Source: Zopfochytrium polystomum (taxonomy: Eukaryota > Chytridiomycota > Chytridiomycetes > Chytridiales > Chytridiaceae). From it: DNA of 64,000 nucleotides. Each line of letters opens with the position of its first letter. Within the stretch, counting starts at the first letter, position 1. The position numbers and the translations under genes are program-made. Shown here one piece after another: positions 46,543 to 57,470 of this stretch. The stretch lies in contig JAIVFJ010000205.1 of assembly GCA_025765615.1 (NCBI GenBank), positions 1 through 64,000 on the forward strand. The letters are read 5' to 3'. The notes beneath the pieces are model-generated. The model ran no database searches. It was given only the letters and a program-made list of their open reading frames with translations, and had not been told where the DNA came from.

Positions 46543-47803
46543 ATGGCCATCGCTCGCATCGCCGCCGCCGCCGCTGTCCTCGCCGTCGCCGCTACCGGCA
46601 ACGTTGCTTCCGGTAAGGGTGAAGATAGACTGATGCACTTTCCTCCTCACACCAACCCCCTTCCCACCAGCTGCCATCACCAAAATCGTCAGCTTCGGCG
46701 ACTCCCTCTCGGATGTCGGTAACGGCGCAGCCCCGCTGACCGCTAACAATGGGCCGGTCATCCCCTCCGACGCCTACTACAAGGGCCACTTCTCCAACGG
46801 CCCCGTCTGGATCGAGAACCTGGCTGGCGCCATCAACGCTTCGTTGGTCTCGTACGGTGAGAACCTTTTGAACCAACACTGGAAAAAAGGCAATTGAAAA
46901 ATAATGGCGCGTAACCTTCCATCCTCCCTCCCTCCTCCAAAAACAAAACAGCTGTCGGAGCCGCCACCACCTCGAACCGTCTCGTCCAGGGATGGCTTGG
47001 CGGCAAGTTCGGCGAGCCCCTCCGCAGCGACGGCTCCATCCAGCTTGTCCCCAGTGTCGAGGACCAGGTCACGTCGTACCTCGCGTCATACGACGAGACC
47101 ACGCCCAAGGACCAGATCCTGTACTCGATCTTCTCTGGCGCGAACGACAATTTTGACGACGGGTGAGCTTTCTGTTTTCGACCTTTCCCCTGCGACAAGA
47201 AACGCCTTTTCCTCTCCGCGTGCACTCACCAAGGCCTCTTCCGAACACCCTCCCTCCCCCAACAGCCTGAAGGGCCTCAACAACACCGGCGACTACTACG
47301 CCAAAGCGCAGCCGCCCCTCTGGTCCGCGCTGGTCGCCGCCGGCGCCAAAAACTTTATGATCCCCATCGTCCCCCTCTTTGGCGCCTTCGACCTCGCCTA
47401 TGCCCAGTTCCTCCGCGACGCCGCCGCCGACTTTGCGAAATCCAACCCGGGCGTCCGCTTCGCCTTTGTCGAGTTCCCAGCCCTCTTTGCAAACATCGTC
47501 GGTAGCCCCGCCGCCTTCGGCTTCTCCCACAACACGGACGAAATGTGCTGCGTCGCCTGCTTCTCCGGTTTCGCCGGCGGCGCTAAGGTCTGCAGCGACC
47601 CCGACTCGTACATCATCTGGGATGGCCTGCACCCGTCCGCGTGAGTTGTGGCTCTGCTCTTTCGTTGCTTTCTTTCTTTCTTCACCTCGTTGCGGCGCGG
47701 ACGTCTTTAATTAAAGACTTCTTCTTCGTTCATTCCTTCCAGGCACACCCACCAGATCATGGGCGCTACCGCCCTGGCCTCCGTCTCGGTCCTTCTCGAG
47801 TAA
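46543..47803 (+). CDS. Secreted GDSL/SGNH lipase-esterase
   Basis: Extracellular serine ester hydrolase. Exons: 46543-46612, 46671-46856, 46952-47162, 47266-47640, 47743-47803, all in phase, 300 residues. Residues 1-20 or so form a signal peptide (MAIARIAAAAAVLAVAATG). The nucleophile block is SFGDSLSDVGN at about residue 30. SIFSGANDNF holds the block III Asn. The Asp-His pair lies in SYIIWDGLHPSAHTHQIM near the C-terminus. FSHNTDEMCCVACF has several Cys. Introns are 58-103 nt. This resembles fungal acetylesterases or lysophospholipase-like members; the substrate is unknown. The CHASE gene converges on it 522 nt downstream, with a MITE between them. Confidence 0.92.
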
Positions 47804-48032
47804 ACGAGTGGTCGTTACCACCCAGACCCTATTCTTTGGTTTATGTTTTTTCTTACTTCGCGTTTTAAACCCCTTGCTATTCCTCGGCGGGCATTCGCTG
47901 CGCGTTCTCTCCCGTCCACCTATAAACTCTCCGCGTCCTGGGGAAAGTGCCATTTCTAAAGCTGTTCTGAGAAATAAATTTTTTTAGAACCACACTGGGT
48001 GTCAGCGTTTCTGTCGTCCTCGTTTCTCCTCG

Positions 48033-48186
48033 CAGTGAATTTCAAATTCCTTGAGATTTTGGGGGACCAAAAAAAAGGTTTCCACTCAGGTGGTCCGTCT
48101 CCAATACTCGGAAGTTTTTTTTTTTGCCCTCCACGAAACTTTTTTTTGCTGCCTCAAAATCTCAAGGTATATGAAATTCACAGTAA
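48033..48186. repeat. MITE-like inverted-repeat element, family M1, copy 1
   Basis: The ends are inverted repeats: CAGTGAATTTCAAATTCCTTG on the left and the reverse complement of CTGTGAATTTCATATACCTTG on the right. The total is about 154 bp. The inner part contains TGGTCCGTCTCCAATACTC, which recurs as GGTCTGTCTCCAGTAGTC in the 63.6-kb copy. Confidence 0.8.
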
Positions 48187-48325
48187 CAGCAACCCAAAAA
48201 AAAAAAAAAAAAAAAGAGCTAATCATTAAAGTGGGGAAAGGCTCCGATAGTTTCCTGTTTGGCGCAGTGAGGGGGTCAGCGGTTGTCGTCGGGAAACAAC
48301 AGCGGAATCGATATCCATCCATAGA

Positions 48326-50573
48326 TCAGCGAGGATAGTGGTGGTGATGCGAAGACGCCCACGACGTGAAGCGGTGCACGGCAAAGATCGACACGTGGAA
48401 CAGCAGCGTGAAGGCCGGCTCGATCAGCGCGATCACGAGCAGCCGCAGTGGGAACGACGTCTGCGCGGCCGCCTCGTAGCCGTCGACCGCCACCACCCAG
48501 ATGTGCCAACAGCTTTCTTTTGGGTTAGAGGGGAAGACACACAGCACAGCAACAAAGCAGAGACAAACAACGAAAACATGAACAAGAAAGAAAAAAAAAA
48601 GGAAAAAAAGGAAAAAAAAGGAAAAAAAGGAAAGTAAAGTAAAAACAACGAAAATGAGGTTTCTCAACTGGTCGAACAGGACGATTTCGCTGGAGGTGGC
48701 GAGGTCGTGCGGAAGGCTCAAGACAACGGCCTCGGTGAGGTTGTAGAAGGGCCTTGTTTAAGTTAGATGTTGTTTCGTCAAAGAGGAAAAGTTTTTGAAG
48801 GCGTTCAGATACCAAAAAACACATACAAATGTCCGAAGGTGAACAGTCAGGAGAGGGAAAAAACGAAAAGAAAGCAAAAAGACAGCACGCAGCTGCCTCG
48901 TTTACACACAATATTGCGTCGATTGGTGCGTACTGGCCCATGCTAAAGTGCCCAAGCATCGACTCACTTGGGTCGGCGCCTGAGGACGTAGGCGTGTGCG
49001 CGATTTTATTTTTTTGGGGAGTTGAGAGTTTGTAGTTAGAGCAAACACGCAAAAAGAGGCAACAGCGCGGCAATCGAACGAACGAAACAAACGAGCGAAC
49101 CAGCATCAAACACAAACACGTGCAGCAGCTCGTTCAGTTCCAGCGACCCCAGCGACGCCGCCATCATTGCCGCAACATCTGCCCGCGTCGTCGCCACCGC
49201 GTCCATGTCCGGCGTCCACTGGTTCGTGAACCGACCTCCCCCGCCGCCGCCCCCGACACCCGTCCCCACCGCGCCCTCCCGAAATATCGGCGCAGCCATA
49301 ATCACTCCCGTCGGCGTCGCGCTCCCGACCAGTGTCACCCGCCCGCTCATGTCCGCCCGCCCCGTCTTCCGCAACCGCTCCAGCAGCGGCCCGCGCTGCT
49401 GCGTGTCCGACGTCGGTATGTACCCCAAGTTGCCCTTGTTGGACTGCTGCTCCTCGCCGAGAATGTGGTGCACGAAGAAAAAGTCGGCCCGCGAGTTGTT
49501 GATGACGCTGACGGTTCCGTTCTTGTCGCTGGAAGGGTTAAGAACGCGGGGCGTGTTGTTGTTGACGAGTTGTACGTGTCAGTGCCTCAAATGTTGCGCT
49601 ACAACACAAAAACCCCACCAATCCAGCGAAGAAAAACCAAAACCAAAACCAAGACCAAAAAAAAAAATAAATAAATAACAAAAGGATGACACTCAACTAA
49701 AAGCTAAACTCGGTCGCCGACCCAAAGTTGCCCCCGTGGTTCTCAAACATGTACCGCCGCCAGTACCCGACCGTCTCGCTCGTCGCGTGCTGGTACAGCC
49801 CCACGCTAAACCCGCTCGCTATCGACGAAAAGTATCCCGTCGCGTCCGTAAACTGCTGGAACTGCCGGCTGCTGAGCGGACCCGGCGCCGTGATCGAAAA
49901 GTCGGCCAGCAGGAGCGGCGCAATCGAGGCGAATTCGAACGATTTTTGGACTGTGCGTGTGGGGGTTGGGGGGAAGGGGGGAGAGAGGTTAGTGGGGGCG
50001 TTGACTTGGGCAGTGAGCGCGATTGAATGTCGTTCGGCGATCGCGACAAAACGGCACGTGTCAAACCACGACCGCCTGAGCGGACGGCGGGTGTGGGAGT
50101 TAATTTTTTCTTCTATTTTTTTCTTTCGCGTTTCCGCCGTTTCCGCCCATTTCCGGCGAGGAAGAGGGGGTGGGGTTTACGCGCCAACCACCCATCTACC
50201 CGCCCCCATCCAAAAAAAAAGGGGAGGGGGAATGAACCTCACGCGTCAACACGACCGTCTGCGCCGCCGACGCGAACGCCTCGACCGCAATGTCGTGTTC
50301 GTTCTTGCGCGCCAGCGCGTACTTGTACCACGCCAGCGGCAGCGAAATCACGAGGGACAGGACCACCCCGAGCGTCGGGTAGTGCTGCAGGAACCAGCGG
50401 AAGTTGACGCCGCCCGCCGGGCCCCACTGTCGACGGCGGTGCGGGCGCGGCCGCAAGGAGGGGTTGGAGGCGGCGTTGTCGTGGTCCTTGCTGATCGTGC
50501 TGTTGAACTTGCCGTCGGTGGCGTCATTTCCGCTGTTGCTGTCTAGCGTGCGCGATCGCGCGACGGCCTGCAT
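48326..50573 (-). CDS. CHASE-domain membrane protein without output domain
   Basis: CHASE is an extracellular sensory domain, usually joined to a histidine kinase or nucleotide cyclase (family knowledge). Exons, complement: 50573-50243, 49950-49698, 49528-49101, 48979-48910, 48752-48669, 48512-48326, all in phase, 450 residues. One membrane segment lies near residues 60-80 (LGVVLSLVISLPLAW) and a second near 415-430 (LRLLVIALIEPAFTLLF). Between them, LQKSFEFASIAPLL, FENHGGNF, LGYIPTSDTQQRGPLLERLRKTGRADMSG and HIWVVAVDGYE are CHASE-like. The C-terminus after the second segment is only 20 residues, ending in a His run. I see no kinase, cyclase or receiver after it. The start is uncertain: the frame is open to an ATG at 50753. 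Donor choices for exons 4 and 5 are the least certain. Confidence 0.7.
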
Positions 50574-51049
50574 TTGAGGGCGGAAATGGAATTTCTTTCC
50601 TTGTGAAAAAAAAAGAAGCAAAAAAACACGTATCGCGTCATCGTTTGTGGAATATCCTTCTAATTTTCCGCCCACATCGTCGGGTATTCTTTCTTCGTGA
50701 TGGCAAAGACATTGTGATTCTACCTCTTCCCGCCTGCTCCACTTGAAAATCATTCGCGCTCCTTATCTCCTATAACTTCGTCCGTTGAACCAACACTGCC
50801 GAAAGCATTTCGCATCAACAGCTGGAGAAACGGATCCCGCAGTTGAGAATTGCGAGGCTCCACCCCGCCTCGCCCTGCCTCCCCCCCTCTCCCAGAGTCT
50901 ATCCTGAGTGCATTGCTGTCAACTGAACGAGAAGTTGATGAGTAGAAGCTGTGAGTAATTGCGCAAAATTTCAATCATTTTTCCCACTTGGACTTGCTGG
51001 AAGTCAAAGGTCAAGTTGATACAATGTCGCGATAATTGGCCCACTACTG
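50574..51049. other. Upstream region of CHASE gene
   Basis: The open frame extends upstream to an ATG at 50753, so part of this may be coding or an upstream exon. Beyond that it is ordinary sequence with C-rich patches. No other gene. Confidence 0.4.
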
Positions 51050-51125
51050 GTACCGTACCAGTTGGCGTAGTGGTAATGGTAGCGCCAATCGTTATTGGAC
51101 CGGATTCAAATACCACTCATAGATA
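51050..51125 (+). other. tRNA-like / SINE-like segment with A and B boxes
   Basis: TGGCGTAGTGG (51063-51073) resembles a pol III A box, and GGATTCAAATACC (51102-51114) resembles a B box, at the spacing seen in tRNA-derived SINEs. The segment does not fold as a proper tRNA, because the anticodon stem would have a four-base loop. Confidence 0.4.
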
Positions 51126-52520
51126 AATTGGAGCTCTGTCGATACCAGCGTTGTCGTGATACCATCCCATCAAGAAAGAAAGATAAGAGGTAAGAAGTAT
51201 TTACAGAATTTTGGTGGGTTTAAGTCACAGAGGTATGCAAGCACATGAACAAGAGGAAGCTCCCTGGCTCCTTTGACCCAGCTGAAAACAAGGAGCCGCT
51301 TCTTAATGCCACACATATTGGAAACCTTTTTACTAGACCAAAAAATAAACCCAAAAGCTGATTCCTCCCGCTCTGCATACGTGTTCAAACCGTTCCATTG
51401 CAAAAGTCACTTTGTGTCTCAGTTAGACTTTCTACACATCTTGGGGCTCCCAGTAAGGATATGGTTTAACCAAGGCAAACTTGATTCAGATTGGCAAGTG
51501 TCTGGGTTAACCCTCTGAACCAATTCTCCTTTTCCTCACCACCTTTACCAATTTTGTTAAGCGGTTCCTCGGGGATGTCCTGGGTTGCCTTGGCACCGTT
51601 AGTGTTGTTGTTTTGTTTTGGAATGCGATGAGCAGGGGTTTGCAAATTTGATATCAATTCAATTTTTGTCTTCCCCTCGATCTTCAATTCTATTACAATC
51701 ATTGAAAAAAGTAGGAAAAACATCTCGGACTCTATTTGCAGTCCCTGCCCAGCAGTTGTAATGGCAAAACTTTGAACAGGGGAGTGTGGCATTGTAAAAA
51801 AAAAAAAAAAAGACGAAAAATTGAACATGGTATTGCAATTATATTGGTGTCTGCCAATTGTTCAATCTGCTGCTGTGTGGATAGCGCAGTGTCGCAGACA
51901 TGGCCACTGGATGTGGTGGTTTGGCACTGTAAAAAGGTTCTGTATTGTGACCACCTAAAGATGATAATAAAATGAACGAATAAGCTCCACAGAGCACGAC
52001 CACACAGCGTGCTACCACCGCCAGTACAGTTATTCCTACGACACCTTCACAACACATTGCGTTTTGTCTCCTGACTGAGCACCTGCCCGTTCAATGCTGC
52101 AAACCCAAGGGACACATCCTCAAAGCGCTCATCGCAATACAGAAAGTTGGGGATGGGTAGGTTCCCAAATGCACGCTCATGAGCACCTGACTGCCCCAAG
52201 TTATGTGCAGAGACGAGCCTGTCCAACCAGGCTGCCACACTTGTAGCCTTTAAGTACTCGAATCCCACCAAATTTTTCACCATTGCGTAGGTAGTATAGT
52301 GTGAGGCAGTAGGCTGTACCACTGAGCGGCAATTTCCAGAACTTCTATAATCTTGATCATGGCCACAATTCACTGCAAGAGGGGCACCAGCAAGTATGGC
52401 TGCAAACCACCAGATATGGAGTCGATATTGAAAAATCTATGATACAGGATTTTATAACATGTCTGCTCTGTGGGCTATTTTTGGCGGATATTCGCTTTTT
52501 CAACTGATTTTTTCTTATTA
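51126..52520. other. AT-rich region without a supported gene
   Basis: Several 70-120 codon frames occur on minus (for example 52047-52373, ending FAALNGQVLSQE). No frame has a recognisable domain. One phrase, LNGQV, recurs in a minus frame at 54226-54537, which may mean both are fragments of one repeat family. Confidence 0.4.
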
Positions 52521-52955
52521 CAGTGCGGGACATGAAAAATATACAAATTGAATCCTGACAAGTCAACCCTTTGCAATCACAAAACTGCAAAAAATTCCAA
52601 TGAAGGACGCCCACTCTCTAGGCCATTCTAGTCCAAAAATCGACTCTCTTTCTGTTTCCAAAAGAAAAAAAAAATCTATAATTAAAGGCGCGAATTTTTT
52701 TGGAAGGGGAAATTTTTTTCTGTCTTCTTTTCATTTTTTACTATGTATGCCAAATTCTGATGACCACCAAATCTGGTTTTTGCGATCCTCCTTCAGTCAG
52801 CAAGTATCGTCACAAGTCTCAACATTACTCAATTCTCCTTGCCAGTCTGGTTGCAGTAATGTTGAGATCTGGCCAAAAAAAGCTTTGGTGCAGGTGTAGT
52901 TTGCAGTCAAAGTTTACTAATTGCTGGATTTGTATATTTTTGTTGTCCCGCACTG
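52521..52955. repeat. MITE-like element, family M2, with CAGTGCGGGAC ends
   Basis: It starts CAGTGCGGGACATGAAAAAT and ends with the inverse complement (ATTTTTGTTGTCCCGCACTG). Inverted repeats of about 30 nt flank about 370 nt of non-coding sequence. No transposase is present. Confidence 0.75.
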
Positions 52956-53176
52956 CAAAAAGAGAAAACCACAAGGGGGCGATCAGGTTCCCTTCCTTCC
53001 AGTTTGGAGTACTACCATTCACCTATTTCCAAGCCAAAAACCTTTGGCTTGAAAAGTAGAATAATGCAAAGAATTTGGTCACATGACTCCGCTCCCAGAA
53101 GTGAAGTCCTCAATTTCGTGCTGCATTTTGCACTGTGAAAACAGGTCCAGCCCACAGTTTTAGGGACGTTGCTCAA

Positions 53177-53580
53177 TGTAAACAGTCTACTTTGAGTGGA
53201 AGGAGTGAATGAAGTGGAGATGTGTGTTTGTGGGCAGTCCTTCTCCCCAACTTGGAGAGAAAAGGAAAAAACTCTGTTATGAATTATTGAGACATGATGA
53301 TGATATACACACTGTAATAGTTGCTATTCAAGCGTGACTGACACAGGGTAAAAACCTCTCCTGTATTATCTTCTTGAGCAGAGGAGGAGGAAAACTGTTG
53401 ATGCTGGGTTTCTGTTTCACTTAATACTTGAAATATTTGTCATCAGCACAAGCCAGCACCCAGGTCTGCATTGGCGTGGCTTGCTCTCCCATGGGTATTG
53501 TGAGAACAATAACTGACAGTCACAATAGGTTCAGGTCTGTCTTGTACCTCTTGCTGCTAACCAGTCAGCTCCGCCTAACA
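53177..53580 (-). repeat. Dispersed LTR-like repeat R1, copy B
   Basis: On the minus strand it begins TGTTAGGCGGAGCTGACTGG and ends AGTAGACTGTTTACA, i.e. TG...CA termini. It is the most complete copy, about 404 bp. Homology extends a further 22 nt beyond the TG end, into CCACCAAATTCCACTTAGAG, shared with copy C. Confidence 0.8.
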
Positions 53581-53673
53581 CTCTAAGTGGAATTTGGTGG
53601 CATGAGTGTTGGCACTGCTGTAGTGACTTTTTCATTGGCTCCATTTATCGCTTACCTGCTCCTTTTTTAAGGT

Positions 53674-54121
53674 GTCTCAAAATTCAAGGACTTGTTGCAA
53701 GCTGCACAAATTTTGGGATCCCCAATTTTTGAAATAGGTTTGGATGCATCAAAAATTTGGGTTTGAAACAAACTTTTTGTTGCAGTGACCACATCTTTGC
53801 CGCTCTGGCAACCTTAAAATACAAAGATGCCAATAAGAAAGGATATTTTCAATAATCTGACATATAAAATCCCAAAATCCTAACCCATCAAGGTTGGGGT
53901 GTGCAAGATATCAATTTGGAATCTTAGTTCACGTACTCTTCTGCGGTGTGTAAACAGAGCTGAAATTTTATTTGGTCAAATGTTTGGAGCTGCCAGACAG
54001 GCATGACATGAATTTTATGCACTATAGATTCAATCTTAAAAAATGCCTTGAAGTTTGAGCATTCCTAATTTTAGGGCACCCAAAATTTGTGCAGCTTGCA
54101 ATATGGCCTTGAATTTCGATA
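53674..54121. repeat. MITE-like element, family M3
   Basis: The left arm (53674-53745) and right arm (54060-54121) are reverse complements over ATTCAAGG, TTGCAAGCTGCACAAATTTTGGG and nearby bases. The interior (about 315 nt) has no gene. Confidence 0.7.
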
Positions 54122-55154
54122 ACATGCTTGAAAATAAGCCTCAATTGGCACATTCCTGTTTTGGAATCTGAATTGTGCGAGTCATCACCCTTACCCACTA
54201 AATACTGCAAACCAGAACTGTGAATTCACTCAATGAATACTTGCCCATTCAATGACCCAACCTGAGATCTGCCAGCACTCAAAACGATTGCGTACTCTGA
54301 CAATGCCCAGCGGGGGATGGCGGTCAACAGCTGTGTGGGAGGGGTGAGAAGTTTGATGAAAACGCCCTTGGCCGACAGTGCAGGCATTTCAAATCGCTTC
54401 CACTGCCTCATCAGCCTCATTTGCACTGGCGTTGAGGCTAAGTATGCCTCACAGCAGATGGGCAGATGTAAGCTGGGGGTGGGACAACAAAGAGTAGTGG
54501 TGAGGAAGTTGTGGAGACAGCTCACAGCACTGTTCATCCATTCTGCAGAGTTGGGCTATGCCAACCCCCCTATCACTGACCTGTCATCTGCCAGGGCGTG
54601 AAGGCAGCTGATGGATCCAGGCGGATGTGGGGCACATCAAAGAAAATCATCAGTTGTGATGACTGCTTGCCTGCTGTACTCTGTGAAGTGCGCCTGCTGC
54701 CTTGCCTCTGTTTCTCATGAGCAGCTTGTGTGAGCTTGCTCACAACTTTTTGGAGACAGCAGGAGCTGAAATTGAGGGACCTTCAGTTGGACCCAGCTGG
54801 TGCTGTGTGGTGCCCCAGGCCTTGCAGGAGGAGTCCAATTACGAACTAGATAATATGTGCAACTTGCCATAAGTGTAACAAAGCTAAAGCACATCTGCAG
54901 ACTTACTCAAAAGGCATGCACATGCATGCAAAACCCCAACCAAGTAGTTGGGTAAAATGGCAGGACCATACAGCACAGCGCGCTGTGACAACTACACCAT
55001 TAAATCTGCTCATCACATACTTCAGACTAATAAGAGATAGTGTATTCACTATGTACTATGTCCGCCTTGTGTTGATTTTGTCCTTTCCATGGTCTGTCCC
55101 CAGACCTCAGAAATGGAGCTCTATCGCACCTATGCCACCAAATTCCACTTAGAG
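54122..55154. other. Intergenic AT-moderate sequence
   Basis: A 103-codon minus frame (54226-54537) has no recognisable domain. The last 20 nt or so before 55155 match sequence beside copy B of R1. No gene is called. Confidence 0.4.
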
Positions 55155-55440
55155 TGTTAGGTGGAAATGACTGGTTAGCAGCAAGACGTACAAGACAGAC
55201 CCAAACCTATTGTGACTGTCAGTTATCGTTCTCACGATGCCCATGGGAGAGTGAGCCACTGCCAATGCAGACCTGGGCACTGGCTTGCGCTGTTGACAAA
55301 TACTCCAAGTATTAAGTGTAACAGAAACCTGGTGTGAACAGTTTTCCTCCTCTGCTCAAGCAGATAATATAGGAGAGGTTTTTACCCTGTGCTGGTCACC
55401 CTTGCCTAGCAACTATTATAGCATGCATATCATCATAATG
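55155..55440 (+). repeat. Dispersed LTR-like repeat R1, copy C (3'-truncated)
   Basis: It begins TGTTAGGTGGAAATGACTGG and runs in register with copies A and B to about 55440, after which similarity ends. Confidence 0.8.
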
Positions 55441-55939
55441 TAAACCATTTCTCTCTGATCAAGCCCCTTCCAACAGACAGCAAGTAGAGTAATCTTTCTT
55501 TTATCGAATATATATAAACCCCAACATCCGTCGCGCCCCTCCTGTTCAATGGTCCAGTAACTCTCTCAGTCTTCCTATCTGGTCTTGCTCTCTCCTCCCG
55601 TGCCTGCCAACCCATGGTCTCGCCTTGCATGCGTCTTCACAAACCTTTGTTTGGTGAATCTTTTTGTACTTAGGGTAAATCCTTGCAATTGCCTGTCACA
55701 CAGCAGCTGACCTGCCAGTAAGGACAGTGCTCTATAGCATTGAGATCGAACTCTTACAGAAAAAGTTGACTTTTGAGCTCGAAATCAAGGAAAATCATCG
55801 CAACCATGCAATTGAGGTTTGTTTCAGTTTGTTTTTACTCTCTGTTAACCTATTGGGGCTCAACGAAGTTGTCGACCACTTCATCTTTCCTCACATCAAA
55901 ACCTGCTCCCTGGCAACATCAACAACAACCCACTCAGCC

Positions 55940-56274
55940 TGCAGCGGCTACTGACGAGCATGGTGGACCTTGTGTCGCCAGAGCACGCTTGGTGTGGCAG
56001 TTCTACGCGAGCGTCGAGACACTTGTGGGGATGCTTGACAATGCCGCTAGTCTTCTGTGAGGCTTGGAGATTTTTTGAATTGAGGGCGGCATCTGAGGAG
56101 TCCCCTGTGAGTGGCTTAACATCAACTGGTGCGGAATTCCAACATGTGCTGTCCACTGATATTATTTCCATTTGGAAGTCAGTGTTGGAGAGAGATGAAA
56201 CATGGTTTGAGCAGTTTTCGTTTGGCGAGAGGGTGAAAATGCTGTATAAGAAGTACGGGCTTGTTTTCAAATAA
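55940..56274 (+). pseudogene. Fragment of an unknown protein gene, copy 1
   Basis: The frame at 55960-56274 encodes FCEAWRFFELRA, then STDIISIWKSVLERDETWFEQFSFGERVKMLYKKYGL to a stop. An upstream block in another frame reads VWQFYASVETLVGMLDNAA, so a frameshift (near 56050) probably lies between them. It is strongly similar to the sequence at 57267-57470. I do not recognise the family. Confidence 0.5.
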
Positions 56275-56764
56275 AAGTTAACAGGCTGTCAAAAATAGTA
56301 CTGATCACCCCCCGCCCATTCCCGACACACACCAACTAACATATTCACTCACATAATGTCATTCGACATTACCTTTATTGAACATCTCGTTCACTCACTC
56401 AACTTACCTACTTCACTTCTCTACTTAACATTACTTCACATATTCTTTGAATTTTTTTCATATATTCCCCATCACGCAGCACTAACATGTTCAATTGTGT
56501 TTCGTCTTTATTGAACATCTGGTTCTACATTTCTCTCACTACTATCTCTCCCACACGAAACAAATTATATGATTTTTTTTATATTATTCTCTCCTCCTTC
56601 GCCAAGACCTTTCACGTGATGCACGACTTGTCACACTCGCCCTTGACTTGCCGCTGCCCTTCCCGTCGTTGTTCTCACCAAGTAACGCATCTCTTCGGTG
56701 TGATCTGTGATCTTTTTCTTTTAATCTTGCTTATCTTTTACAACCCAACGTTTGATTGGAAAAT

Positions 56765-57470
56765 ATGGAACATGTAGTAATGACAGTGATTCGACATCTA
56801 AGTTTTATAACTCTGTCTGATATGGTCGTGATGTGGAACAGAATTCATGCGGGTTTGTCATATGTCCCAGAGGCATTTTCCATTGTGTTTACTGAACAGA
56901 TGGCTATCCTTATCAACAAAAAATCTGCATCAATTGAAGATCTTGAACAAGCAATATTTGAATCCTCGTTAGAAGTTGTTTCTCTCTGGCATGGATTCCA
57001 AGTGATGAAAGCTGTCTGCCTGCTTCGCAAATGAGTCGTTGGTTTCCATTTGGCATCTCCAATGATTACACAGTCTCTGATGTGTCTCCTGTCTGCTTAC
57101 TCGAACCACGCCTTTCACACTATAGATCATACTGGACTTCCCTATATGTCGCACGTTCAATCACCGGAACTGGATTTTGTTGTTCAAATGTTGGATCCTG
57201 GCTCTGGCCTCCTGATTACAAACAATGTTGCCAGCTGCTTAAAGGAAGTATGGGTGGAGGCAGTCTTCTGTGAGGCTTCAAGATTTTTTGAATTGAGGGC
57301 GTTCAAGGAATCCTCTATGATTCGATTTACATCACATGGTGCTGTTGACTGATATTATTTCCATTTGGAAGTCAGTGTTGGAGAGAGATGAAACATGGTT
57401 TGGGCAAGTCGCTTTTGGCGAGAGGGTAAATTTGTTGTATGAGAAGTATGGACTTGTGACATGTAAAAGT
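56765..57470 (+). pseudogene. Fragment of the same unknown gene, copy 2, broken
   Basis: The first part (56765-57034) reads MEHVVMTVIRHLSFITLSD and EDLEQAIFESSLEVVSLW. After a frame change, a second part reads ASCLKEVWVEAVFCEASRFFELRA. Copy 2 lacks about 17 nt relative to copy 1 just before the TGATATTATTTCC segment, which throws the frame off, although the DNA stays similar to the end. AT-rich and probably non-functional. Confidence 0.55.

Noticed and set aside
52047..52373. 108-codon minus frame with LNGQV
   Set aside because: It could be a fragment of a repeat gene, but one shared five-residue phrase with 54226-54537 is too weak.
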